From: Phallusia mammillata
Taxonomy: Eukaryota; Chordata; Ascidiacea; Phlebobranchia; Ascidiidae
Reading direction: 5' to 3'
Assembly: GCA_003260075.1 (NCBI GenBank)
Contig: QLIY01000047.1
Location: 65,320-129,319, forward strand
Length of the DNA stretch: 64,000 bases
In this document: one piece after another, positions 1-12,800 of the stretch
Layout of the letters: each line of letters starts with the position of its first letter
How positions within the stretch are numbered: the stretch's first letter is position 1
Translations under genes and position numbers: made by a program
The notes under the pieces: model-generated
Databases searched by the model: none
Told to the model about the DNA's origin: nothing
Seen by the model: the letters and a program-made list of their open reading frames with translations, nothing else

Positions 1-3000
1 CTTGTAATGATACCAACAAACTTTATTCTAATTGCAAGATAAGCTGTACAGAATCAGATCAAATTGAAGAACAATATTGCTCTGAGTCAGTTGGGTCTGG
101 GGAGGGAAAGTGGAAACTTCTTACAGAAAAATGCATGTGTAAGTTACCTTAAATTATCTGCAGTTTAAACTGTTGAGGTAAATTTTCAGAAAAACAAAAC
201 AAAGGGTAAATTGTTAATTTTAAATGCACATTTGTGTATAATTTAATCACATATATTCTTATTATGTACTAAATTTTTGTTTGTTTTGTTTTCCCCCCAA
301 AGTCAAAATAGGTTATAGTGTACATGCAATATTAAAATGTGCTAAGCCACCCTTCTAGTGTTTCATATGTGTTTTTTCTTTAGCAGGACAGGTGGAAGGT
401 GCTACAAATATTGGTAAGTGCAGTTTACTGCAAATTCTGGCCTAATTGCCTCAACTCACGTTCTTTAAATACATGAATTTATAACACAGCATGCGATAAA
501 GCTTACTTAGATGTCTTGATATTGATTGATGGATCATTATCAACAACCAAATTTCAACAATCCATTTCTGTTGTGACAGTGCTCATTGACAGATTGTTTC
601 CTTTAGCAATATCTGAAAGAATTTGGTTTAGATTGGCTAAAACTGATTCAAGTTTTTGTGGCTCATCTTCCCCGATACTGGTATTATTTTTAATTTGATA
701 CATGAATTAAACATGTTTAAAAAACATTTTGAATTTTCAGACAATGCCTATGGATGATTCTACATATGTTGGGCTTGAAAGTTTTTTCCAAGACATTGTG
801 CAAGTTGCTGACTGTGGAACACCTCCCCATTTCTTAAGGATTGCATTTGATTTCTTGGCATACACAAGCAGACCTCTGGCAAAACCAGTGTTGTTTAATA
901 TAGTGTTTGGTGAAGTAACTCCCAATATCCTATCTGAAGTTGAAATGCTTAGTAAAGAAGGTGGAAGCAAAACGATATATTGTTGTGTCTCAAAAAAAAT
1001 GAAAAAATATCTCACATTTTAAATCAAGAAGTTTATAAACAGTTACTTCCGTTTAATTTAAACATCTAAATATTCAAACAAATTTAGCTGTTTACAAGAT
1101 TTATCTGCAGGGGCTAGCATCTCCATGCTAAATCTTAACAGTAACATTTCCCTTCACATTCATCCCAATTTCCTACACTATGTGGCAAAAGTAGAACAGT
1201 TTGAGTCTGTTGTTCACCAGCTGGCAAGTGATCTACAAACTTCTCAGTGTCCAGGTTGGTGTCTTATACACATGTTGCAATGTAGGCATTGACCTGTATA
1301 AAACAAACATTTTAGGTCCAAGATGTAATGTAAATGAGTTGAAGATAGAACAGGGAAAAGTGCAGTGTAGTTTTATTCCTGGTTCTGGTACAGCTTGTGA
1401 GTTTGAATGTAATACTGGCTACATGTTGAACGGAGTTCGTGTCCTTAAGTGCTTGCAAACAGGGGAACAGACATTTGGATGGGACTTTGGTTCTCCAATT
1501 TGTCAGGGTACTGCAGTTTGAAGTCAATTTGGTAGAATCTCTTCTGGTCAAAAGATAGTAAAATATTTTTTAGGCCAGTTCTGCAAAGAAATTGTAGCTG
1601 GTGAGGACATGACAGTTGAATGTTCCAATACAAATCAGTTTTTATCCGAGTGCACATTTTCCTGTGCAGAAGGAACCTTTCTCATAGGTCCCAAGTCAAT
1701 TACTTGTATCAAAAACTCACTGGGAGATTTAATTTGGAGTGATATGTCACCTACATGCAAAGCAGGCAAGGATCTTGAAATACGCCATTTCAAAAGATTT
1801 GAAATCTTATTTTAATGTGCAACAGGTCTTTTATGCCAACCACCACTTGTTCAACCAAGTAATGCTATACTCACTTGTCCTGATGGTAATCTTTACAATG
1901 CTGAATGTACAGTTTCTTGTGATGATGGATACACAATGCGTGGACACAAAACATTGAAGTGCAATAATCCACAACCTGATGGTACCGTATTATGGAATGC
2001 TAATGTTCCGACATGTGAAGGTATATTTCTAGACAACATACAACTACTGAACAAAAATTGAGACCGAAAATGAATTTAAACTTAAATTAGATGCTGTAAT
2101 ATGCACAGCATCTGATGCAATCAAAATCAGTGCATTCAAACCGTAGCAAATTTACCGAGCCAGCATTATGAAATTTACTATTAATGTTAAAAAGTGACAT
2201 GGTTTGAGCACTGGTGATTTGTTAGGTAGTCATTTGGTTTTGTTAGATTGTGTTCAATGTGACAAGGATATTCTTGTTGTTCTTGATATCTCTGGTGCTA
2301 TGCCAAAAGAAGATTTCCAAAAACATCTTGTAATGGCTATTTCAATTATTGAGCAATATGTGGGTGCGATTGAAGAAGGTGGTATTTATCTTGGAATTGT
2401 GCAGATTGGAGGCAATCCAGTTGTTGTTTGTGGTTCTGGAAACATAGAGGATGTGTTCCAGGTTAGATATTATATTCTAAGTTGCACAACACACTTTTGT
2501 TCTTTCAACAAGATACATATGTGTTTTTTGATTTGTCATACTATGCAAATTGTGCAGGAAATTTAAATAGAGAAACATTGCATTTTATCATTTGCAGATT
2601 GAACTTGATTTGTCAACTCATCAAATGAGCCAAATTAGGTTTATTATTGATAATATTCACCAGACTGGCGGATGCCCTGCAACACCCATAACATTTTTAC
2701 ACTCAATAACCTACCTGGAGGCAGTGGGAAGACCAAAGGCATTTACAGGGAGGCTGATAATTCTCATTACTAATGCCAATTTATTCACCAATAGTGAAGA
2801 AGTATCCGAGTTTATCCAAGAAACAGGTCCCTGTTTTTGTTTTATATAGTCAAACCTCAAGCATCTTGTGCATGTGGAATTTATGTATTTTGCTGTAGGT
2901 GTTGAACTTACTGTCATAGATGTTGGAAGCTCATTTCAAAAAAATGTAAAAATTCTTGGAAAAGCAGAAACAATAAATGTTGATTCACTTTTGTTTGATC

Positions 3001-3050
3001 CTATTTTAGTTGATGATGTCACTGAAGCGCGAGGTTGCAACGATATTTAA
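1..3050 (+). CDS. Secreted VWA-sushi-VWA protein, 3' part (5' end outside window)
   Basis: The gene is not recognised as a named ortholog; it is an extracellular modular protein. Exons I place: 1-138 (partial), 384-413 (30-base microexon), 511-680, 741-960, 1111-1254, 1316-1507, 1574-1765, 1826-2020, 2247-2461, 2598-2826 and 2899-3050, stop TAA at 3048. All phases agree. Exons 511-1254 encode a von Willebrand A domain with the metal-site motif DGSLS (DxSxS). Exons 1316, 1574 and 1826 each encode one Cys-rich sushi/CCP module ending in W-x-C or F-G-x-C patterns, all phase 1-1 as usual for shuffled sushi exons. Exons 2247-3050 encode a second VWA domain whose motif is DISGA, so the last metal-site Ser is Ala and metal binding may be weak. 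The exon ending at 1765 uses a GC donor. AATAAA signals lie at 3365 and 3423. Likely matrix, coelomic-fluid or complement-like adhesion role (inference). Confidence 0.8.
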
Positions 3051-3879
3051 TTTGTCTTTAAAGAAATATTGTGAAATTTAACCTTTGAAATGGCCAGATG
3101 TTTCTACCTATTTTGGAGGATTTTGGTATTTTGTAAAAAAATATTTTTTTTAGGTTTTATGTGCAGAGGTGATTGGTATTTTGTGGATCTGGTATTGGTC
3201 TTGAGTTTTCAAATTCTAAAATTGTGGATTTGAAATGTTTTGAAGAACCGAATTTTCAACACAGTAATGCAAAGATGCTGCAGGGCAAGAAACCTGAAAC
3301 GAGTGCTATTGGCTGGTCCGAAATCCGAATGATTTCGAATGCATGAAACAACGTTAGTTTCGTCAATAAAAATTTATGCCTGGGATGGTTGCAGTTTGGT
3401 TGTGCCTACCCATAACACAACAAATAAAATATTGACCCTCGGGGTTTAAAAGTATTAAATAAAAAATGTGTGGTGTGTTGTTGCAGCTAAACAATACTTA
3501 TGTTAAGTTGTGTCAAAGCCGAAGAACGCCAAAAAATAGTTTTAGTTTTTGTCAATTTTCAGGTAAATTTCCCACAACGTATGGACACCTTCCAAGCGCG
3601 GTCAGATTTGAGTACACTTTAATTATGTTTCGGTAAATGTGGGCGTTGTTCACAATTAAGGAGGCGGGGCATTTTTCGGCAATGTGCAGCAGACGCAGAG
3701 TTGCTCTTGGCAAACCGCGGTTGCGACACATATAATATTGCAGCGAGAAAACGATCGTTCGCCACTTGTGTCCAACATCAGGCGCGTTGTTGAAAATAAC
3801 AACAAATAACCGCATTAGTCTTGTTTTGTTTTTTTCACACACAAAGTTTATAACTCAGCTTGTTGTTTAAGTTGTAAAA
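3051..3879. other. Spacer between the VWA-sushi gene and ALDH16A1
   Basis: This holds the 3' UTR of the upstream gene, with AATAAA at 3365 and 3423, and then the presumed promoter and 5' UTR of the ALDH16A1-type gene. No conserved reading frame was seen on either strand. A pyrimidine tract followed by AAAG near 3823-3845 could be a 3' splice site for a 5' noncoding exon or a leader, but this is weak. Confidence 0.4.
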
Positions 3880-6800
3880 ATGGCAGCAAGTGTTTCAGTT
3901 CCAGAAAGGAAAAGTGAGGTGAAAAGAATTTTTGAAAATATGGAATATGGACCTGCCCCAGAAGCATCCAACGTTGCAAAGGTAATCCATCAAAAAAGGG
4001 CTTGTTTATTTTCAATTTAAAATCATTTGTTCTCATTAGTATTTTTTAGAGTAAGCGGCTATAAGTATTTTTTATTTGCATCTGTGCTTTTTTGCTCCAA
4101 TTAACAACATGTAAATATCATTAGGCTTGGCTGCAGCAACACGATAATGCTCTGGGACATTTTATTGGTGGAAAGTGGGTAAAACCAGAAAATAGAAAAA
4201 CATATGACACTTGTAGTCCAGCAACAGGAGAAGTTTTAGCTTCAACAACTCAGGTATTTATCTCTACAAATTAACAAAATACAGCAGGGAAAATACTTAT
4301 ATCTTCATTTAATAACATGCAGGGTGAAGAAGAAGATGTAAATAATGCTGTGTCTTGTGCGAAGGAAGCTTTTAAATCTTGGTCTCAACTTCCGCCTCAT
4401 TCAAGAGCCAGGTAACTCCAAGGCTGTTTTTTATACTTACCATAGATTTACATGTTTGTTAAATCAATGCTGTGATTATGGGTCCACTTCCAACTTGATT
4501 TGTTGTTGTTTTTCTTCCCGAAGTTTGTTCAGCTCATTTTGCCATAAAATATTTTATGAATTTGGCTGAAACTTACACAGATCATAGGTATAGTTATGTA
4601 GATGTGCACTCAACTTCGTTTGTCTTGATAACCCTTGTATTTACCTTGATAGCCCCCTAAAATGCATGATTTTTTAAACAATGTCGGAATTGGCTAAAAT
4701 TTGGATAGCTTGTGGAATATGCCATTTATAGGTGTCATTTGTTGTGTTCAACCCTGTAGGCCAAGCCTTTGCACTATCCCCCTATGTTGCAGGGCACAAC
4801 AAATGAAAGGCTTTTGTGGTGTTGTATCATTTTTAGAGCGACCAGGCACATGCTATTGTGTTTGTGGATTGCTTGGTGGTATTTTTGCACAATGGTATTT
4901 AGGGGTTTGTAGCCTTATGACATCAAAGGCACTAATGGTTGTTGCTCAAAACACATCTAGTGGTCAAAATTTTGAACATTGGCCGATTGGGACAAACTTT
5001 GACAGTACTGTTGATTGGGTTATTGTTGTTTCATATTTTATTAGTATGAGTGTATTACTATGTCAGTTACCTCACCACCCCTCTTAATTGGGTGAGTGTT
5101 TGTAATAGTGTCTGAATTGGCTGAAATTTGGATAACTTGTTACATTGATTGGTTGATTGTTGTCAACATTTACCCCATGAGCATAGGTGTCGATTCCAGG
5201 AGTGGCATGCAGAAATAGCTATGCTGCCACCCCAGAAATTCCCTGGCACTGTCTTACTCTATAGCAGGGGTGGGCAACCTACGGTCCGGGAGCAACTTTT
5301 GAGCGGCCCGCAACTCGTATTTTATTTTGATCGGCCGGACGAACTGTATGTGTTAAAGCCCAGTTTATACCAAAAGGTTGTTACATTAAACGTTGATGGT
5401 TATTGGTTTATTACAAAGAGAAGGCATTGTTACGTACAAAGACAAAATCTTTGTGTGTTTGACTTTGCCTAGCACTGCTATGTTATTGCATGACCACCGT
5501 TGCGGCCCGCCTCCGCAATATAACACTACTTTTTGGCCCGCGCATGCAAAAAGGTTGCCCACCTATGCTCTATAGTATACCTTTACATACCACAATAATA
5601 AGTATTAAATATACCACAATAACACTGCAAGTTGGCAAAACAATCATAAAATATACGCTCAGGTCAAAAGCGTACAAAAAATGCTATATTTTCTTAACTT
5701 TTAATGAAGACCTTTTCAGTAAAAAAGTATGTGTTTTGCATCAGTAATAACTTATGCAATTAAAGTTCAGAAACCTCAATTTGTACAGGTGACCTTATAT
5801 TAAGTTAGTGTACCCAGCAAAATCTCAAAAGCACTGATCTAGATAAACTCTGGCCTAAAACAAATTTTTTTTATACACAAGATCTTTGCTTAGTCCAAAC
5901 TAATTTGTCGATCCAATTGAATCTGGACTTATAAATTATGGTTAATGTCCTATTATAAACGCTCCACAGATTAGCTAGTGGAGTGTTTTTTAACCGACTA
6001 GTGTCAGATTTTCATTTTTGTGTGTGCCAACTATCATCTCTTAATTGTCCAGTTTGCACAACAATTCTAGAACCGGATTGTGATCTTATTTGTCACTAAA
6101 AGCACTCTCATTCCACCTGTAAAGTGTCCTGCAAACCAAAATTTTGTATGTTATATTTGATTAGATATCTCTATGCCATCGCAAGAAATGTGCAAAAACA
6201 CCACAGACTTATAGCAGTGATGGAAGCACTTGACAATGGTAAATCAATTAGAGAGACAAGGGATTGTGATATTCCTCTGGTTGCAAGGCACTTTTATCAT
6301 CATGCTGGTTGGGCTCAACTTTCAGACACAGAAATGAGAGGATGGAAGCCAATAGGTATGTCATTTATTTTGCAAGAAAAATATGAGGTCCCACATGTTA
6401 TAGGTTTTTTAAATCATTTGTTGTGGTTCCCTGCTTTAAACAATTTATTTTGTAGGTGTTGTTGGTGCAATTGTGCCATGGAATTTTCCTCTCATGTTAC
6501 TAACCTGGAAGGTAGGAAGTACACTTATGCTGAATGTTATGTATGATAAAGTACTACCTATTGTTTATTTAGCTGTGTGTGTGTGGCAGAACAGAAGTGA
6601 TGCTTGCGTGGCAGCAGCAGTTTGTCAAAACAACCTGAACTAATTCCAACTAGACATTCAACATTAAACCCTAATGCATTTGCTATTTCCAAATCAAGCA
6701 TAACACAACATGTAAATCTACACACCTGGCAAGCAAAAAAATAATCACAAAAATATGTATAGGTTTGTCCTGCTTTAGCAATGGGAAACACAGTGGTATT

Positions 6801-9800
6801 AAAACCAGCAACATTCACAAGATTGTCTGCTCTTTTGTTTGCTGAAATTTGCCATGAGGCTGGGCTACCACCAGGTACACAATTTTTACCAAACACTTTT
6901 AACCGATAACATTTTTTTTATCTTTGTCAAGTCGTAAATAGTATTCAATATGTTAATATTGACAGGGCTATAATAAATGTGTCCAAATTTTTTGTTTGCT
7001 GCAAGGTTTTGCTTTGTATGTTTTTTAAATATTATTTTAACAGGTGTCTTTAATGTTGTGACTGGAAATGGGGCATTTGGTAGCAAGTTAGCAATGCATC
7101 CAGATGTTGACAAAGTTGCGTTCACTGGTTCAACCCCTGTAAGCATTTTTCATATGTTAAAAACTTGTTACATGTATGTCTATCAATAATGTTTTTCTAA
7201 CATCATTTTCATATATTAGGTGGGTCAGACCTTGCGAAGATTAACCGCTGGGACTGGAAAGAAATTGTCGCTTGAGCTTGGTGGAAAGTCACCAGTGATA
7301 GTGATGGAAAATGCTGATTTGGACAGCACAGTTGAAGGAATTGTTGATGCTATTTATTTTAATCAGGGACAGGTAGATAAAAGTCTATATAGGTTGAATG
7401 TTCTTGACATAAATCTTTGAGAAGATTGTGGTTATGAATGTGATAGGACTACCAATTTTGATCCTTCTGTAATGAACCTTCGGTGTAGGTTTGCAGTGCT
7501 GGTTCAAAACTTATTGTCCAAGAAAATATCTATGATGACCTTATAGCTCGACTCAAGGAAAGAATGTCACATTTTCGACTGGGCCATTCACTTGACAAGG
7601 TGTGTTTTTCAACTTCGATATGAAAGGGAATGGTTTCTTTTTTTAGGTTGTATGTTTTCAATGCCCTAATCATGACAATTTCAGTACTCTCTAGAACAGT
7701 GGTAAACCAGCCACTTTTCGCAACCCCCTGGATTTTTGTATTTATATATAATAAACCTAACCAACCTTAATGATTCAGCATCCCCGCACCCCCTAGGAAT
7801 AGTTCTCGCACCCCGTGGGGGTGCGTGCACCCCTGGTTAAGAACCCCAGCTCTAGAAGAAGTGTTAATGTGATTTGTTGGAACTTAAGAAGAAAACTTGC
7901 CCTAATATTACATAATGTTGTGTTTTGCCCTTTAGGGTATTGATGTAGGTGCAGTTGTGAGCAAACAACAACTGGCAACAATTACAGAATTTGTTGAAGA
8001 GGCAAAGGTAGAAGGTGCAGAAGTATTCCATGCCCCAGTACCTGTGCCACAAACAGGTCTTTTCTATCCACCTACACTCATCACAAAAGTGCAAACTGTG
8101 TCTAGGGTGGTCAGGGAAGAGGTAAGATTTGGTTGATAGATCTTAATGGGTATTCAGTTTTGTGTAGATTTTCAGTTTTAAAATCTTGCAGAATTTAAAA
8201 GTTTAAAAACTACTATTTTCCTGTTCTGTTACGACTTTACCTAGCAGTGAACTTTTAGTTCGATGGAGTATTTCCTTTAACAAAGTTTTTGTTCCATTGG
8301 TGTAAATCTATACAGAACACTTGTTTAGGAACTTGATATTGTGCTAACGTTTTTCCCACTAGCAAGGTGGGCATCATCAGAGCAATAAACCTTAAATTGT
8401 TGGAGGGAAAAAGAGCATGATAATGAAGAGTGTGGTGCACAAACTTAGCAGACATTTTGGACACTCTTGAAGTTTGAGGAAAAGAGTTTTATATAATGTA
8501 TAAAAATCAATGCCTGATGTTTTACAACTGGAGAGAAACGTAATCTTCAATTAACAGAAATGTTCTCACAAAATGCGATTCAGGGTACTTCCAAGTTTTA
8601 GCTGCTGTTATCGTTGCCAGTATAGGATATAACATCTGAGAAATTCGGCTGTTTTTCCGCCAAATATTTGGTTACACTCAGTACCTTTTATGGTGTGTTT
8701 GGTGCATCATGACTACCTTAAATCTAGTACCATACTAAACCGATATTAAACTTGTTTTGCAATAAATCCCTCATTTATCTGCTCCTACATCACTTTTATT
8801 TGTACAGAGTGAGTGCGTCTTGCATGTTTTCAGTGCATTCTGCATTGTAAGATAAATCGTTACTGTAAAATGCAAGGATTTGTGTTTTAAGTGTTTTATC
8901 AATGCCATACCGTGATTTGCAGATTTTCGGCCCGGTATTGGTGGCACTTCCATTTCGCACTGCGAAAGAGGCACAATCAATCGGAAACAATACTAACTAT
9001 GGTCTTGCGGCCAGCGTATGGTCCGATCATCTGCCCACAGGTAAAATTCATTATCAATATTTAATCAAACGCGACACGTCCGCCTTAAATCAATCTACAT
9101 GAAGATCGTGGTGCTTTGCGCTCAATAAGATTAGGCCTATTGTATTTGTGCGTCACCTATCTGGAAAACATACTTAGGCTCACGCGGAATTCTAAGTCTC
9201 AGAACCCACGAGTTAGGGTCTGGAAAATAAATCACGGAATAGGTGTGCATTTAGTTTAAAAATATGTTAAAAAATGTTTTTCTTATATTTTTACGGAGCT
9301 AAAATAGTTTGCAAACGGAATTCAAGACTTTATCCAACTTGCGATGGCACAGTTTCGAAAAACTGTCTTTGTTGCGTACCATTTCAAACCCAAAAGACTA
9401 TTTACTTCAAACGCGATCTTTTTTAACCTTAAACGATATTACATATATTTTTGCATTAATTTTGTTTCAAAACCCATCTTTTTGTGTGTAGCACTCGAAT
9501 TGGCAATCTCGATCAAAGCCGGTTCGGTTTGGGTGAATTGTCACAATCTGTTTGATGCCGCTGCTGGTTTTGGTGGTTATCGTGAAAGTGGTTTTGGTCG
9601 TGATGGTGGAAAGGAAGGTTTGTTTGAATACGTGAGACCAGCTTGGGAGGAGAGACCTCGTCCCGATTGCAAAGAAGTAAGTTGGTTTTCTGTTTGCGAA
9701 AACCTGAAATTCGTTGTTGAAATTGTGTACAATATAACAATCGGTGGAATCGCCATTCAGTCTTACTTCTGAGACAAATAACAGCGTTTGCAACACACCT

Positions 9801-12800
9801 TGTAAAGCCGATTTTAAAAATCTTTCAAAAAATTTACCATTTTCTTGGGCCTATATATTTCGGGCTGATGCTAAAATACTATACCAGTAGCTTGCTTGCT
9901 GGATGTGTTTATCCTTTATTTAACCCAAGTGTGTAGAAATGCACGCAACTGAGCTGTGGGAGATTACGGAAAATATTATTTTGCAAACAGTGGCGTATCT
10001 AGGATCGTTTTTTTTTTTTTTGGGGGGGGGCTGGTTCAAAACTTATTGTCCANAACGAACGTATAGTCACGATTCGATCGTATACATGTAACACTTTTTA
10101 ACACTCGACACAGTTGTTTCTAACAGTGGTTGCCTCTTAATCATATTGTGAATTATCTTCACTTGTATGAGTGTGACATAACAAAGCTATTATAAAATCA
10201 ATTGTGACGTCATACGCGCACCCCCCCCCCTAAATACGCTAGTGTTTACAAACGTTTTTTGGCGAATGTAGCCGTTTGCAAACCGTTCTGCACGCTTCAG
10301 TAGTTTAGTATCACTCTACCACACGTTTAGAGTTAAGAAACAATGGAGTTTAGACTAAACCCGGTTTCGAACTGTTTTTTAGATTGACGTAAAGTCGTTC
10401 GGATCTACGTTCGGAGGAAGCATCATGCCAGCACCCGGTCAAGGCCAACCCACTGCAAACGATGTACAACAGAATGGTATCCGGCTACCAAAGTAAGTAC
10501 TTTTTTCGTTTTGCTTCTTTTACCATATCTGGTTTCACGGTGTTGCTGCAAAGTGTAACCCGAATATTGCGGGCATTATAATTGCACGTCTGTGTTTTCA
10601 CTTATACCAAACAAACTTGCTTTCGTTGTTGAGCGATGAACTGCTTACAGGCTTGTGAGATGTTGTGAAATCCAAACGACAAATATTCAATTCATGATAA
10701 ATTGTACAGGGTCGACCACACATACAAAGTATATTACGGAGGTGCCCAAAAACGTCCTGATGGATGTTATTCACGTCCAATTTATGCGATTAACAAACAG
10801 ATTGCGGCCTACGTGGGGGACAGCAACAGAAAGGATGTGAGAAATGCAGTGGAAGCTGCACATAAAGCCGCCCCAGGGTGGGGCAAGAGAGCAGCTCATA
10901 ACAGGTTTGCATCCAATTTCTGTTCTATTTTTACTGTTTCTTTGCTGGCCTGGAAGTCGCAAAAAATCATGTTTGTCCAAAACTGGTTTGTCGAGAAAAC
11001 AAAACCAGACATTTCAACACTCGCTTTTGTTTTTATCAGCGGGGGGGGGGGATTGCTGGCCTGGAAGTCGCAAAGAATCATGTTTGTCCAAAACTGGTTT
11101 GTCGAGAAAACAAAACGGTTAAGAAAACAAAACCAGACATTTCAACACTCGCTTTTGTTTTTATCAGCGCCAAGTTACATCATCGCATTTTATGATTATA
11201 AATCCACTGTAGTCATGAGAAGCAATATTAAACACTACCACTTATTTTTGTCAATGTGTTTTGTCAGAGCCCAAATTGTTTATTACATGGCCGAAAACCT
11301 TGAAATGCGTCGTAGTGAAGTAGCCAACCGCCTTACCCAACTTACAGGTGAGTCCAAATACTTTAACGTATATGATGAAAACGAAAAGTTATTTACCGTT
11401 TAATCAGCATAGTAAGGATGCAACTAGTCTCAGGTAGATATGGAGTTACAAACATAAACTATGTATAAAATTACTTTTGGTACAATGTGTGTTTTGGTAT
11501 TCCTATGCTGAAATCACTTATGTGTACAGGAGAAAGCTTGGAATCTTCTATGCGCGAAGTTGATCTTTCAATTCAGAGATTGTTTTATTGGGGAGCTTAC
11601 GCAGATAAATTCGGTGGAAGTGTTCAAGTAAGTTGATGATAGGGAACCGTTCCCGGCCTGAACCTAAAACTACAAGCGTGTAAAGCAGTGGTTCTCAAAC
11701 TCGGTTTTCGGGGCCGCATGCGGCTCCCAACTACTTATTTTGCGGCTCGCACCAGACCTCAGAAAACCACCAAACATTGCTATTTTAGCTTTTAAAGTCA
11801 TAATCTTTAGTGATTTTCTAAGGGTTTCGTTTTTTTGCGGCTCCCTACACACTTAAAAAATACCTTTTGGCCCCGACAATAAGAAAGTTTGAGAACCACT
11901 GGTGTATAGTGTAACGTCAGGAATGTTTTTTTTTTAATTCAAGTCCGATCCCCAACCGAAGGATCGGCACAACTGTGGTACAACCCACTTGTTTGTCGGA
12001 AAATAAAGTCGTAACAATTGTTCATACGTGTGACATTTTCAACAAAATCCAAGCGTATCAAGTCGCTCCACCAGTTGTTGAAGTGTTGTGGCATTACCAT
12101 CGCTCATTACACATAGATTTATAATAGTAAAAAACTAAAACCCCAAATCCATTATACACTTTTTCGCTTTTCAAGCGTGGCGAATTTGCGTGGAAAACAA
12201 CTTCACGTTGTTTCATTTCTCGGTGTTTCGTGATCTTATTCCTTTGTTGTATTGGCAGGAGACACAGTTGTATGGTTGCACAGTTTGTATCAGGGAACCG
12301 GTGGGTGTAATTGGTATCGCTTGTCCTGATCAAAATCCTCTCCTGGCGTTTGTTTCACTTTTCGCTCCAGCTGTGATTCGTGCAAACTGTGTTGTCATCA
12401 TACCAAGCGAACGACACCCGATTCCAGCCTTGGACTTCTACCAAGTCAGTTACTCTAAAACAAAAACTGTCAACTATATTTTAATATTTTCATGTTCTTT
12501 ATGGTAGCTATGGTTATTTTACGCACAGTGATTGACAAATTTGACTAATTACCGCCATGTTAAGGTGTTCGACACATCTGACTTGCCAGGAGGTGTGGTA
12601 AATATTCTTAGTGGAGGCCGTGATCACGTGACCAAGTATCTGGTGGAGCATCAGAACGTGGAGGCGATGTGGTATTTCGGATCGGCGGAAGTTAGTGACA
12701 ACATTTTCAAAACATTAGTCCAATCTCTAATGAATGCTACTGTGATCTTTCAAAAACAAACGCAGTTTTAAATGCAGCCAATTTGTGTACCTTGATAGGT

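Noticed and set aside
4345..5575. Open frames in ALDH16A1 intron 3 as a nested gene
   Set aside because: They overlap a dispersed repeat and a hAT element, and none resembles a known protein.
10702..11403. 233-codon open frame over ALDH16A1 exons 14-15
   Set aside because: It reads through an intron containing a poly-G-joined repeat. Splicing at 10904 and 11268 restores the conserved ALDH sequence.
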